A stretch of DNA of 64,000 nucleotides from Paludibacterium paludis (GCF_018802605.1 NZ_CP069161.1:1798001-1862000), one strand, 5' to 3'. Counted from the first letter of the stretch, positions 1 to 9,182 are shown. The notes: generated by a model from the letters alone, not told the origin. Made by a program: numbers and translations.

Positions 1-1
1 G

Positions 2-586
2 GCGGGGTACTACGCCTGCCAGGGCAAGAAGGTCATGCTGGGCGATGTGGACAAGCAGCAGTCTTCGTTGGCCTGGCTCGCCCGGCGCCCCGAGGGGCTG
101 GCGCCGATCAGCGGGTGGGAAATCGCGGCGGGAGAGCCGGCGAGGCCGCCCAAGGGAACGCAGGTGGCGATCCTGGATAGTCCGGCCGGATTGCACGGCA
201 AGAAGCTGGACGCGCTGATCCGTCGTGTCGACCGTATTCTGGTGCCGATTCAGCCATCTCCGTTCGATATGTGGGCCAGCGAAAGTTTTCTCGGGCAACT
301 GCTCGAAGAAAAGGCGGTGCGCAAGGCCCGGGTTTTTCTTGGGGTGGTCGCCATGCGGGTCGATCCGCGCACCCGTTCCGCGCGGGAGCTGGAGGTGTTT
401 TTGAGTCGCTACGACATCCCGGTGATCGGTTGGTTGCGCGATGCACAAAGCTATGTGCGGGCCGCCGGCGAAGGACTGTCGATTTACGATATGCCGGAAG
501 GGCGAACCCGCAAGGAGCGGGAGAGCCTGGCGTCCGTGGTGTCATGGCTGGGCGGCGCCGAGCCGGATCACTGGTTTGACAAATGA
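2..586 (+). CDS. ParA-like ATPase, 5' end cut by window edge
   Basis: The reading frame is already open at the left edge, so the N-terminus with the Walker A motif lies outside the window. What remains is about 194 residues. The segment VMLGDVDKQQSS resembles the strand after the P-loop in ParA/MinD ATPases, ILDSPAGLHGKKL matches the Walker B-like region (Asp followed by S/T-P-A-G), and LVPIQPSPFDMWAS matches the family's 'P-x-x-P-S-P-x-D' segment. Such proteins bind ATP as dimers and position DNA or protein cargo. No ParB or cargo gene is visible downstream: the next gene is a GMP reductase with its own promoter. Family assignment is good, the specific role is unknown. Confidence 0.75.
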   Translation, partial: AGYYACQGKKVMLGDVDKQQSSLAWLARRPEGLAPISGWEIAAGEPARPPKGTQVAILDSPAGLHGKKLDALIRRVDRILVPIQPSPFDMWASESFLGQLLEEKAVRKARVFLGVVAMRVDPRTRSARELEVFLSRYDIPVIGWLRDAQSYVRAAGEGLSIYDMPEGRTRKERESLASVVSWLGGAEPDHWFDK

Positions 587-614
587 CAGGGGTATCTTGA
601 CGTAAAGAAAATGC

Positions 615-643
615 TTGACGCTGAGATTCCGGTGGCGTATTAT
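615..643 (+). promoter_or_regulatory. sigma-70 promoter for the guaC leader
   Basis: TTGACG at 615-620 and TATTAT at 638-643 are separated by 17 bases, which is close to the ideal vegetative promoter. Transcription would start near 650, giving a leader of roughly 120 bases before the guaC start codon. This is a prediction from sequence only. Confidence 0.7.
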
Positions 644-693
644 TGACCGGTAAGTGCGTGCGGGCCGAACCAAGGCGCCGCAGGGAGCGCTGT

Positions 694-724
694 AAACGGG
701 AACCGGAGAGGTTCCCGTTTTTAT
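694..724 (+). terminator. terminator-like hairpin inside the guaC 5' leader
   Basis: An 11-bp perfect stem (694-704 with 710-720) has a GGAGA loop and is followed by a T-rich tract (718-726). It lies downstream of a strong promoter and only about 50 bases before the guaC start codon, so it would stop transcription before guaC unless readthrough or antitermination occurs. It is more likely an attenuator, or the end of a short RNA of about 75 bases, than the terminator of the preceding gene, which ended more than 100 bases earlier. Confidence 0.7.
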
Positions 725-772
725 TTGGGGCCCCCTGTTTTTTATCCCGAAATGCCTAACGGAGAAGCTCGC

Positions 773-1723
773 ATGATCAAGACTGAACTCAACTACGGTG
801 ACGTTTACCTGGTTCCCAAAAAAACTGTCGTGGATAGCCGCAAGGCCTGCGACACGTCTGTCCAGTTCGGTCCGCGCCGGTTCGACATGCCGATCTATCC
901 GGCCAACATGAAGAGTGTGGTGTCGGACGAAACCTGCGAGTATTTCGCGCGGCGTGGCTGGTTTTATACACTGCACCGCTTCAATACCGACAGCGTGGCG
1001 TTTGTGCGCGACATGCAGGAAAAGGGCCTGTTCGCCTCGATCAGCATCGGCGTCAACGACGATACGATCGCGCAACTGGAGGCCCTGGCCGACGCCGGCC
1101 TCGTTCCCGAATACATGACGCTCGATATCGCCAACGCCTGGTGCGTGAAGGCGGAAAGCATGATCGCGCGGGTGCGCCGGATGTTCCCGGGCACTTTTCT
1201 GATCGGCGGCAACATCGCCACGGCGGACGCCGCGCGCGACCTGGAAAGCTGGGGGTGCGACGCCATCAAGGCGGGGATCGCCGGCGGTCGCGTGTGCATT
1301 ACCAAAAACAAAACCGGTTTTCATCGTCCGATGGTGTCGACGGTCTCGGAGTGCGCCGCCGCGGTGTCGGTGCCGGTGATCGCCGACGGCGGTATCGTCG
1401 AGCATGGCGATATGGCCAAGGCGCTGGCCTGCGGCGCGACGATGATCATGGCCGGGTCGTTATTCGCCGGCTATGACGAGTCGGCCGGGCAGATCGTCGA
1501 GATCAATGGCAAGCACTACAAGGAATACTTCGGCAGCGCTTCCCAGTACAACAAGGGGGCCTATGTGAATGTTGAAGGAAAAAAAATCCTTGTCGAGTAC
1601 AAGGGCAGCATCGACAAGCTGTTGCGAGAGCTGAAGGAAGACCTGCAGTCGTCCATCAGCTATGCGGGCGGCACGGATCTTGCCGCCCTGCGCGATGTTG
1701 AAATGATTTTCGTGCACCGCTGA
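773..1723 (+). CDS. guaC: GMP reductase
   Basis: GMP reductase converts GMP to IMP with NADPH and releases ammonia, returning guanine nucleotides to the common purine pool. The 316-residue protein is a TIM barrel of the IMPDH/GMPR family. Visible landmarks are NMKSVV (about 45-50), the catalytic Cys175 in GGRVCITKNKTGF, VIADGGI, GSLFAG, YFGSAS and a C-terminal SSISYAGG. The last motifs match the type found in Firmicutes. I chose the ATG at 773 because GGAG (761-764) stands 8 bases before it; the open frame upstream starts inside the leader hairpin region. The usual GIGPG before the catalytic Cys reads GIAGG here. It runs convergent with the maoC-like gene with only 10 bases between the stops. 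Confidence 0.9.
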   Translation: MIKTELNYGDVYLVPKKTVVDSRKACDTSVQFGPRRFDMPIYPANMKSVVSDETCEYFARRGWFYTLHRFNTDSVAFVRDMQEKGLFASISIGVNDDTIAQLEALADAGLVPEYMTLDIANAWCVKAESMIARVRRMFPGTFLIGGNIATADAARDLESWGCDAIKAGIAGGRVCITKNKTGFHRPMVSTVSECAAAVSVPVIADGGIVEHGDMAKALACGATMIMAGSLFAGYDESAGQIVEINGKHYKEYFGSASQYNKGAYVNVEGKKILVEYKGSIDKLLRELKEDLQSSISYAGGTDLAALRDVEMIFVHR

Positions 1724-1733
1724 CGAGGCGGTA

Positions 1734-2192
1734 TCAGCCGGGGGTGTCCCGCCCCCGGCGCGCCACCCACATCGTGGTTTCCATCCGCACGGCGATCTCG
1801 CCGTTCTGGTTGCGGGTTTCCCAGGCCAGCCTCACCACGCCGAATCCGGGTTGCGACGTGGAGGGCTTGCGGTCGATGACGACCGCCGACGCCGTCAGGG
1901 TATCGCCCGGCCGGGTCGGTCTTGGCCAGCGCATCTTGTCGACCTGCATGCCGATCATGCCATTGGCCGTGCCGGCCAGTTCGGAGCGGGACAGCAGCCC
2001 CATGGTCAGGGCGCTGGTATGCCATCCGCTCGCGGCCAGCCCGTCGAACAAGGAGCGTTTGGCCGCGACCGGATCGGTATGAAAGGGCTGCGGGTCGTGC
2101 TTTGTGGCGAACTCGATGATCTCTTCGGCCGTGACGGTACAGGACGGCGTGTCGAAACGGCGTCCTGGCGTGAAGTCTTCAAAATACAGCAT
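1734..2192 (-). CDS. MaoC-like hotdog-fold dehydratase
   Basis: A 152-residue single-domain protein of the MaoC/(R)-specific enoyl-CoA hydratase type. The hydratase signature is present as FATKHDPQPFHTDP, where Asp33 and His38 are in the positions of the catalytic pair, followed by FDGLAASGWHTSAL. This family usually hydrates or dehydrates acyl-CoA esters in fatty acid or polyhydroxyalkanoate metabolism, but many members have unknown substrates. It lies 74 bases downstream of glnD on the same strand, which may mean cotranscription; no functional link to nitrogen control is evident. Confidence 0.8.
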   Translation of the reverse strand: MLYFEDFTPGRRFDTPSCTVTAEEIIEFATKHDPQPFHTDPVAAKRSLFDGLAASGWHTSALTMGLLSRSELAGTANGMIGMQVDKMRWPRPTRPGDTLTASAVVIDRKPSTSQPGFGVVRLAWETRNQNGEIAVRMETTMWVARRGRDTPG

Positions 2193-2266
2193 GGGTCGTG
2201 ACAGGGTCGTTGTGACGGGAAGCGATCAGCCTAACGGGGCGCGGCCGGCCTGTCAAAATCCGCCGG

Positions 2267-4837
2267 TCAGATCCTGAGGGCCTTGATCAGCGCCGCCTCG
2301 AGCTGGATGACCTGCTTGGCGTCGCCAAGCCCGGGGCCGGTGACGAGAAAGGAGTCCTCGACACGCCCGCCGAGGGTCATGATCTTGGCCGAATGGACAT
2401 TGAGGCCATGCTCGGTGAGTACGCTCGCCACCCGCGCGAGCAGGCCGGGACGGTCTCCGGCGACCAGCGAGACAACATGAAAATCGGAGCGGTCGTCGGG
2501 GCGGATCAGTACCTGGGGGGTGATGGGGAAATGCTTCAGATGCCGGCTGATGCGCCCGGAGCCGGCGGACAGGTCGGCCTGCGGCGCGGCGAGGGCGGAC
2601 GCCAGCTCGAACTCGATGAAATTGATCATGTCACGGTAATTGCCGCCCTTGTCATGCTCCGGAATGAAGACATGGAAGGTGTCCAGGGCGTAGCCGTGAC
2701 GGGTGGTGTAGATTTTCGCGTCGGCGATGCTGTAGTTGGTGCGGCCGAAGAACGCGCAGATGCGCACGAACAGCTCCGGCTGATCCGGCGTGTAGACCAG
2801 AACCTGCAGTCCTTCCCGGTCGTCCGACAGGCGGGCCCTGACCACCGGGACCGGCGTGTCCACGAGGTGATTGAGCACTCTTGCGTGCCAGGCGATCTCG
2901 CGGGCTTCGTGACGCAGGAAATAGACGGTATCCAGACGGCTCCACAGATTGTCCTGAGCTCCTTCGGGAATGGCATGCAGCCGCAGCATGGCGCGGGCCT
3001 GGTGCTGGCGTTCTTCGAGCTCCGAGTTGCGGTCGACCTTCCCGCCGTTCGCCAGGTGGCGCAGCGTGGAGTGATACAGGTCCTCCAACAGCTTGGCCTT
3101 CCAGGCGTTCCAGACCTTGGGGCTGGTGCCGCGGATGTCGGCGACGGTCAGCAGGTACAGCGCGGCAAGCCGGCGCGGGGTCGCGACATCCGCCGCGAAA
3201 CGCGCGACTGTCTCCGGGTCGTAAATATCCTGTTTCTGGGCGACGCTCGACATGGTCAGGTGTCGTGAGACCAGCCATTCGACAAGATCGGTGTCCTCTT
3301 TCGACAGCCCGTGGTTTTCACAGAACTCCCGCGCATCGGCGCGGCCAAGCTCGGAGTGGTCGCCGCCCCGGCCCTTGGCGATATCGTGGAACAATCCCGC
3401 GACATACAGAACTTCGGGGCGGTCAAAGTCGTTGATCAGGCGCGACAGGAACGGGTATTCGTGGTTGAACGCACTGATCGCGAAGCGTCGCAGGTTGCGC
3501 ACCACCATCAGAATGTGTTCGTCGACGGTGTACACGTGAAAAAGATCGTGCTGCATCTGGCCGACGATGCGGCCGAAATTGGGCAGGTATTTGCCGAGCA
3601 CGCCATACAGGTTCATGCGCCGCAGCGCGCGGGTCAAACCCGGGGAGCGCAGGATTTCCAGGAAGGTGGCGCGGTTGGCCGGGTCGCGTCGGAAGCGTTC
3701 GTTGATGCGCGCGCGCGCGTGCCACAAGGCGCGCAGCATGCGCGGCGCGAAGCCCGTCAGTTCGGGGTGGCGCTGCAGCATCAGGAAGGCTTCGAGAATG
3801 GCGCCTGGCTGTTTTTCGAACAGGTCGTTCTGGCGAATGCCCAGCATGCCGTTGACCGAGTAGAACCGGTCGTTCAGATTGTCGACGACGCGCGGAACCT
3901 GGGAATAGATTCGGGCCTGCAGGGTGGGCAGCAAAATGCCGTTGAGCTGGCTGACCGTCTTGGCCGCCCGGTAGAACAATTGCATGACCTGTTCGCTGGC
4001 GCGCTTGGCCGGCGTGTCCGCCAGATCCAGCGTCTTGCCCATCTGTTGCTGCAGGTCGAAGATCAGCCGGTCCTCGCGACGCCGCGCCAAGAGGTGCAGA
4101 TCGATTCTCAGGCGCATCAGCTGTTTTTCGCTGTGCTTGATCAGGCGGGTTTCCGCGAGCGTGAGGATGCCGCGGCGAGCCAGCGCGTCCCAGTTGCCGC
4201 CAAGCCCGATGGCCTTGCCGATCCACAGGATGGTTTGCAGATCGCGCAAGCCGCCCGGGCTCTCCTTGATGTTCGGTTCGAGATTGTTGGTGGCGCCGAA
4301 ATGACGCAGGTGGCGCTGCTGCTGTTCGAGTGTTTTGCCTTCGAAGAAGGCGAGGGGGTCGCGGTGCTGTTCGAGGCGGGTTTCGAGCATCCGGTACAAG
4401 GGCATGTTGCCGGCGACAAGACGGCTTTCGAGCAGGTTCGTCTCGATGGTGATGTCGCCACCCGCTTCCGACAGGCATTGTTCGACGGTTCTGACGCTGT
4501 GACCGACTTCGAGACCGACGTCCCACATCAGGCTGATGAAATGGGAGACGGTGTCTTCCAGTCCGGCCGGCGTCGGGGTCGGCAAAAGAACCAGCAGGTC
4601 GATGTCGGAGGAGGGAAACAGTTGGCCGCGCCCGAAGCCGCCGACCGCGACCAGGGCGGCCTGCTGGCCGAGGCCGAGTACGCTCCACATCGATTCGATC
4701 AGCTGGTCGACGGTCTGGCTGTGCCGCTTGAGATAGCGCTCGGGCTGCGGATCGGCCCGGTATTCGTCGGCAATGCGCTGGCGTGCCGCCGTCAGCGTGG
4801 CGCGCCAGTTGCGGGTCAGCGCGTCGGCGGCATCCAT
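2267..4837 (-). CDS. glnD: bifunctional [protein-PII] uridylyltransferase/uridylyl-removing enzyme
   Basis: GlnD is the primary nitrogen sensor: it uridylylates PII when glutamine is low and removes UMP when glutamine is high. The 856-residue protein has the family's full architecture. An N-terminal nucleotidyltransferase domain carries GGFGR (66-70) and the metal-binding DID (78-80). A HD domain follows with LFHDIAKGRGGDHS near residue 485, the uridylyl-removing site. Two C-terminal ACT domains (about 690-765 and 785-856) sense glutamine. Its start codon is one base from the end of lptG, so it probably belongs to a minus-strand lptF-lptG-glnD transcript. Confidence 0.95.
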   Translation of the reverse strand: MDAADALTRNWRATLTAARQRIADEYRADPQPERYLKRHSQTVDQLIESMWSVLGLGQQAALVAVGGFGRGQLFPSSDIDLLVLLPTPTPAGLEDTVSHFISLMWDVGLEVGHSVRTVEQCLSEAGGDITIETNLLESRLVAGNMPLYRMLETRLEQHRDPLAFFEGKTLEQQQRHLRHFGATNNLEPNIKESPGGLRDLQTILWIGKAIGLGGNWDALARRGILTLAETRLIKHSEKQLMRLRIDLHLLARRREDRLIFDLQQQMGKTLDLADTPAKRASEQVMQLFYRAAKTVSQLNGILLPTLQARIYSQVPRVVDNLNDRFYSVNGMLGIRQNDLFEKQPGAILEAFLMLQRHPELTGFAPRMLRALWHARARINERFRRDPANRATFLEILRSPGLTRALRRMNLYGVLGKYLPNFGRIVGQMQHDLFHVYTVDEHILMVVRNLRRFAISAFNHEYPFLSRLINDFDRPEVLYVAGLFHDIAKGRGGDHSELGRADAREFCENHGLSKEDTDLVEWLVSRHLTMSSVAQKQDIYDPETVARFAADVATPRRLAALYLLTVADIRGTSPKVWNAWKAKLLEDLYHSTLRHLANGGKVDRNSELEERQHQARAMLRLHAIPEGAQDNLWSRLDTVYFLRHEAREIAWHARVLNHLVDTPVPVVRARLSDDREGLQVLVYTPDQPELFVRICAFFGRTNYSIADAKIYTTRHGYALDTFHVFIPEHDKGGNYRDMINFIEFELASALAAPQADLSAGSGRISRHLKHFPITPQVLIRPDDRSDFHVVSLVAGDRPGLLARVASVLTEHGLNVHSAKIMTLGGRVEDSFLVTGPGLGDAKQVIQLEAALIKALRI

Positions 4838-4838
4838 G

Positions 4839-5915
4839 TCAGCGTCGCTCCTGGCGCAGGATCATGAACAGTCCGGCGGCGAGGAACAGCACGGTCGGCA
4901 AGGTGGCCGACATCGGCGCGTTCCATTCGTGCAGCAGGCCAAGGTAGCCGAACAGACGGTTGATGAAGTGAAAGGCCACTCCGAGGCAGATGCCGAGGAA
5001 CAGCCTGAGTCCCAACTGGCCGTTGCGCCGCTGTCGCGGCATGAACGCGAGGGCGACCAGCGCCATCGAAACGCAGGCCAGCGGATAGAACAGTTTTCCC
5101 CATAGCGCGATATCGTACCGTTCGGTTTTCTGGTGATTGCCGCGCAGGTGGGTGATGTAGCTGTACAGGTTCAGTGCCGACATCTGCTCGGGCGCGACCA
5201 GCAGGACGTTAAGTATCGCGGGCTCGATCACCGATTTCCAGGTCTGGGTCGGGTGCAGGGCGACGCTCGCGCGGTCATCGGCGAGCAAGGTGTCGCGCAC
5301 GTTGAACAGCGTCCATTCGCGGGTGCCCCGATTATAGGTGCCCCGCTCGGCGTAGCGGCTGTGGATCAGCCGGTAGTTGCCGTCGTAGCTGAGAATGCGG
5401 ATGCCCAGCAAGGTGCTGTCCGGAAGCATTTCGCGCACGTTGATGTAGTTGTTGTTGTCCTTGGCCCAGATCCCGGAGCGGAACTCCTGGGCGACCATCG
5501 AGTGCGTCGATTGCAGTTTCAGGCGTTCCGCCTGCTGACTGGCCAGGGGCGCAAGGAATTCGCCGAGCAGGACCGTGAGCAGGGCGAACAGGGCGCCGAA
5601 CAGCACCAGCGTGCGGGCAAGCTGGGTCATGGTCACGCCGCTGGTGCGCAAAATGGTGTATTCGCTATTGCTGACAAGCTGGGTCATCGCCACCAGGCAA
5701 CCGATAAGAACGGCCAGCGGCATCAGTTCGTAAGCATGGCCGGGGACCAGCAGGCCGATGTAGCGTGCCATGGTGCCCAGCGTGAAGGTGCCGGTGCCCA
5801 GTTGGGAGACGTTCTGGATGGCATCGAAAAAGGCGTAAAGACACAGCAGCGCCAACAGCGTCAGCAGCGTGCCGCCGGCGAGGCGGGCCAGAATGTAGCG
5901 GTAGATGAGTTTCAT
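4839..5915 (-). CDS. lptG: LPS export ABC transporter permease LptG
   Basis: LptG is one of the two inner-membrane permeases of the LptB2FGC complex that pulls lipopolysaccharide out of the inner membrane towards the outer membrane. The 358-residue protein shows the YjgP/YjgQ layout: three membrane helices near 12-30, 52-80 and 98-122, a periplasmic domain of about 140 residues (125-265) expected to form a beta-jellyroll, and three C-terminal helices from about 270. The short N-terminus MKLIYRYIL and the LNxY-type segment before the last helices are typical. It starts 3 bases after lptF stops, so the two are translationally close; glnD follows. Confidence 0.93.
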   Translation of the reverse strand: MKLIYRYILARLAGGTLLTLLALLCLYAFFDAIQNVSQLGTGTFTLGTMARYIGLLVPGHAYELMPLAVLIGCLVAMTQLVSNSEYTILRTSGVTMTQLARTLVLFGALFALLTVLLGEFLAPLASQQAERLKLQSTHSMVAQEFRSGIWAKDNNNYINVREMLPDSTLLGIRILSYDGNYRLIHSRYAERGTYNRGTREWTLFNVRDTLLADDRASVALHPTQTWKSVIEPAILNVLLVAPEQMSALNLYSYITHLRGNHQKTERYDIALWGKLFYPLACVSMALVALAFMPRQRRNGQLGLRLFLGICLGVAFHFINRLFGYLGLLHEWNAPMSATLPTVLFLAAGLFMILRQERR

Positions 5916-5918
5916 GCG

Positions 5919-7019
5919 TCAGGCTTTTCCGAACAGGCTGGACACCACCCGTCCGAGCGGGCGGGCCGGGCGATTGCGATAGCGCATGAGCGCGAGGGCA
6001 ATCAGCAGGACGGCCAGGTGGCAGGCGAACATCGTCGAGGAGGGCAGCCTGTCATGCAAGGCGGCGTTGCGAATCAGCGTCAGGGCATTCTGGTACATGA
6101 AGTAGGCCAGGATCGCCACAAGAAGGTTATAGGTTTGTCCGCTCCGGGGGTTGAAATAGGATAACGGGATCGCCAGCAGCGCCAGAACCAGGCAGCTGAC
6201 CGGCATCGAGAAGCGCCAGATCAGTTCCGAGCGCGCTTCGGCATCGTGTCGCTGCCGGTACAGGGTTCGGGTGGACAGCCCCTGCCGGTTGTCGCGCGGA
6301 CCGATCAGCTTGCGCGTCTCACCGATCACCACGGCGTAACGCTTGAATTCCACCACTTCGTAAGCGGCCGAGCCGGGTTCGCCGGCGTAGCGCCGCCCAT
6401 CCTCCAGCACCAGCACCCGTTTGCCCTCGTCGTCGGTTTCCACGTGGCCATTATTGGCCAGCACGGTGGAGACCTTGCCTTCGGTCATGTCCTGGAAGAA
6501 GATATTTTGCGCCTTGCCGTCGCGACCGTATTTTTCGATGAAATAAACCCGGTTCGACTGTCCGGATTCCTTGAAAAGACCGGGGGAAATGGCCGACATT
6601 TCTTCGCGCTGCTTCAGGATTTCCGCGTATTGCTGGCTGCGCTGCTCGGCCCAGGGGCCGACGTAGAGCGATACGATGGCGACCAATACCGACATGGGCA
6701 CGGCAAAACGCAGGACCGGCACGATAAACCGCTGCAGCGGCAAGCCGGCGGCCAGCCAGACCACCATCTCGTGTTCCCGCCACAGGCGCGTCAGGACAAC
6801 CATGACGCTGACGAAAACCGTGAGGATCAGCAGGACGGGAAACAGGCCCAGCGCCCAGAAGCCGATCAGGGCGCCGACCGCTTCGCCGGCGATCTGCCCC
6901 TCGGCCGCCCGTCCGAGCAGATTGATCGCCTGGGTCGAGACGAGAATCGCCAAAAGTATGCTGAACACACCAATGGCGGTAAATGTCAATTCGCGTGTCA
7001 GGCTTTTTTGAAAAACCAT
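5919..7019 (-). CDS. lptF: LPS export ABC transporter permease LptF
   Basis: LptF is the partner permease of LptG in the lipopolysaccharide transporter. The 366-residue protein has the same arrangement: N-terminal helices (about 12-33, 50-80, 95-120), a periplasmic domain with the segment LFKESGQSNRVYFIEKYG, and C-terminal helices including SCLVLALLAIPLSYFNPRSGQ. The last motif is characteristic of LptF. It is the first gene of the minus-strand group lptF-lptG-glnD and is divergent from pepA, the same arrangement as in E. coli. The shared intergenic region 7020-7207 must hold both promoters. Confidence 0.95.
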   Translation of the reverse strand: MVFQKSLTRELTFTAIGVFSILLAILVSTQAINLLGRAAEGQIAGEAVGALIGFWALGLFPVLLILTVFVSVMVVLTRLWREHEMVVWLAAGLPLQRFIVPVLRFAVPMSVLVAIVSLYVGPWAEQRSQQYAEILKQREEMSAISPGLFKESGQSNRVYFIEKYGRDGKAQNIFFQDMTEGKVSTVLANNGHVETDDEGKRVLVLEDGRRYAGEPGSAAYEVVEFKRYAVVIGETRKLIGPRDNRQGLSTRTLYRQRHDAEARSELIWRFSMPVSCLVLALLAIPLSYFNPRSGQTYNLLVAILAYFMYQNALTLIRNAALHDRLPSSTMFACHLAVLLIALALMRYRNRPARPLGRVVSSLFGKA

Positions 7020-7207
7020 TTAAATCGTGCCTTTTTTGACTTTTTGCGATGAGCGTAGTGATAATTCAACTCGAAAAATTCTGAAGTGCCGGTTTTGGCA
7101 TAATTCGGAATCGACAAACCGGTTTCATCGCAGGCAGACGATAATGTCATTTTACGTTGCCCGGCGAAGGTAAATCAGCTGACACTCGTTATCCACGGGA
7201 GTACACC
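7020..7207. promoter_or_regulatory. divergent lptF / pepA intergenic region
   Basis: This 188-base gap separates two divergent genes and is clearly more AT-rich than its surroundings around 7020-7130. A possible -10 for pepA is CATAAT at 7099-7104, but I could not pair it with a convincing -35. I see no hairpin or repeat that stands out. Confidence 0.35.
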
Positions 7208-8773
7208 ATGGAATTTAACATAAAAAGCGGTAGCCCGGAAAAGCAGCGCGTTGCCTGCGTGATCGTCGGGGTCTACGAATCCCGCAAACTGACGTTGGCG
7301 GCCGATCTGCTCGACCGCATTTCCAACGGTTTCATCGGCGACGTCCTGCGCCGCGGCGACATGGAAGGCAAGCTCGGTTCGACGCTGGTGCTGCATTCCG
7401 TGCCCCATACCCTGTGCGACCGAGTGATGCTGGTCGGCCTTGGCAAGGAGCGCGAATTCCGCGCCAAGGAATACCGCGAGGCGATCCGCGCGTCGATCCG
7501 CGCGTTGACCCAGACGTCGGCCAACGAGGCGGTCAGCTACCTGTCCGAACTGACTGTCAAGAAGCACGATGTCGAATGGATGATCGAGCAGGGCACGGTG
7601 GTGACCATGGATGCCCTCTACCGCTTCGACCGTTTCAAGACCCGCAGCGACGAGCCGGTCAAGGAACCGCGCAAGCTGACGCTCGCCGTGCCGCGGCGCA
7701 GCGATCTGGGCGATGGCGAACGCGGCCTGGCGCGCGGTCTGGCGATCGCCAACGGCATGAAGCTGGCCAAGGACCTGGGCAATCTTCCGGGCAATGTCTG
7801 CACCCCTTCCTACCTGGCGGACGAGGCGCGCAAGCTGGCCGAATCGCTGGGGGGCGAGGCGGAGATCCTCGGCCGGGAAGACATCGAGGCGCTGGGCATG
7901 GGTTCGTTCCTGTCGGTGGCCCGCGGCAGCGTGGAGCCGGCCCGCCTTATCGTGCTCAAGTACCACGGCGCGCGCGAGCGGAGCGATCGCCCCGTCGTGC
8001 TGGTGGGCAAGGGCATCACGTTCGACTCGGGCGGCATCTCGCTCAAGCCGGGCGAAGGCATGGATGAAATGAAATACGACATGTGCGGGGCGGCCAGCGT
8101 GCTCGGCGCCTGGGCGGCCGCGGCGGAAATGAAGCTGCCGCTCAACCTCGTCGCCGTCATCCCGTCGTGCGAGAACATGCCCTCGGGCGGCGCCGTCAAA
8201 CCCGGCGACATCGTCAAGAGCATGTCCGGCCAGACGATCGAGATTCTCAATACCGACGCGGAAGGCCGGCTGATCCTGTGCGATGCGCTGACCTACGCCG
8301 AACGTTTCAACCCCGCCACCGTTGTCGATGTGGCGACGCTGACCGGCGCGTGCGTGGTGGCGTTGGGTCATATCGCCACCGGTCTTTACAGCAACCAGGA
8401 CACGCTGGCGCGAGACTTGTGCGCGGCGGGCGAAGAGGTGGGCGACCGGGCGTGGCACATGCCGCTCTGGGACGAATACCAGGAGCTGCTGAAGAGTCCC
8501 TTCGCCGACATGGCCAATATCGGCGGCCGCGCTGGCGGCAGTGTTTCGGCGGCGTGCTTCCTGTCGCGCTTCGCGAAGGCGTATGATTGGGCCCATCTGG
8601 ACATCGCCGGCACCGCCTGGAAGAGCGGCAAGGACAAGAGCGCGACCGGCCGACCGGTGCCCTTGCTGGTTCAGTTCCTGCAAGACCGTGCCGATATCGC
8701 GCTCGGTAATGTCGTGCGCCGCGGCCGCCCGCGCCGCGAAACCCAGGAAACGGTGGACGATGACGCGGATTGA
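7208..8773 (+). CDS. pepA: leucyl aminopeptidase PepA (M17)
   Basis: PepA removes N-terminal residues, with a preference for Leu, using two metal ions in a cytosolic hexamer; in E. coli it also serves as an accessory DNA-binding factor in Xer recombination. The 521-residue protein has the M17 catalytic C-terminal half: GKGITFDSGGISLKP, the family signature NTDAEGRLIL, and KDKSATGRPVP. I chose ATG 7208 because GGGAG (7197-7201) lies 6 bases upstream and the protein then begins MEFNIKSG like other PepA proteins. The C-terminus has a short charged tail after the conserved end. It overlaps holC by 14 bases, so the two are cotranscribed. Confidence 0.95.
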   Translation: MEFNIKSGSPEKQRVACVIVGVYESRKLTLAADLLDRISNGFIGDVLRRGDMEGKLGSTLVLHSVPHTLCDRVMLVGLGKEREFRAKEYREAIRASIRALTQTSANEAVSYLSELTVKKHDVEWMIEQGTVVTMDALYRFDRFKTRSDEPVKEPRKLTLAVPRRSDLGDGERGLARGLAIANGMKLAKDLGNLPGNVCTPSYLADEARKLAESLGGEAEILGREDIEALGMGSFLSVARGSVEPARLIVLKYHGARERSDRPVVLVGKGITFDSGGISLKPGEGMDEMKYDMCGAASVLGAWAAAAEMKLPLNLVAVIPSCENMPSGGAVKPGDIVKSMSGQTIEILNTDAEGRLILCDALTYAERFNPATVVDVATLTGACVVALGHIATGLYSNQDTLARDLCAAGEEVGDRAWHMPLWDEYQELLKSPFADMANIGGRAGGSVSAACFLSRFAKAYDWAHLDIAGTAWKSGKDKSATGRPVPLLVQFLQDRADIALGNVVRRGRPRRETQETVDDDAD

Positions 8774-9182
8774 TTTTTATACCCAGGTCGCCGAGCCGCA
8801 CGATTTTGCCTGCCGGCTCGTGCGCCGGGTATACCGCGAAGGCGTGGGCCTTGCCGTTCTGCTTGCGGACGACAGGGAGTTGATCGCCTTCAGCAATCGT
8901 CTTTGGAGTTTTGAAGATACGTCGTTCATTCCGCATTGCCGTGCTTCGGCACCGGAAGCGGATGACACGCCGATATGGCTTGCGACGAATCTTGCAGCTA
9001 CGATAAAGCATCCGGTCCTTCTCAACCTGGGACCGGAACTGCCCGACGAACCGGGACGCTTCGAGCGCATCCTGGAAATCGTCGGCCGGGACGAGGCGTC
9101 ACTGGCCCGTGCGCGCGAGCGCTTCCGGGCTTGCCGCCAACTCGGGTTTGAGATCGTACATCACGACATGAGCCACAAGTGA
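8760..9182 (+). CDS. holC: DNA polymerase III chi subunit
   Basis: Chi links the clamp loader to single-strand binding protein at the replication fork. The 140-residue protein begins MTRIDFYTQV and has the family features DFACRLVRRVYREG near the N-terminus, LLADDRELIAFSNRLWSF in the middle and HPVLLNLG further on. Length fits the family. The ATG at 8760 lies inside the end of pepA (14-base overlap), and pepA-holC is a conserved neighbour pair across proteobacteria. The gene ends in GTGA, where the last bases also contain a possible start of the next gene. Confidence 0.93.
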   Translation: MTRIDFYTQVAEPHDFACRLVRRVYREGVGLAVLLADDRELIAFSNRLWSFEDTSFIPHCRASAPEADDTPIWLATNLAATIKHPVLLNLGPELPDEPGRFERILEIVGRDEASLARARERFRACRQLGFEIVHHDMSHK

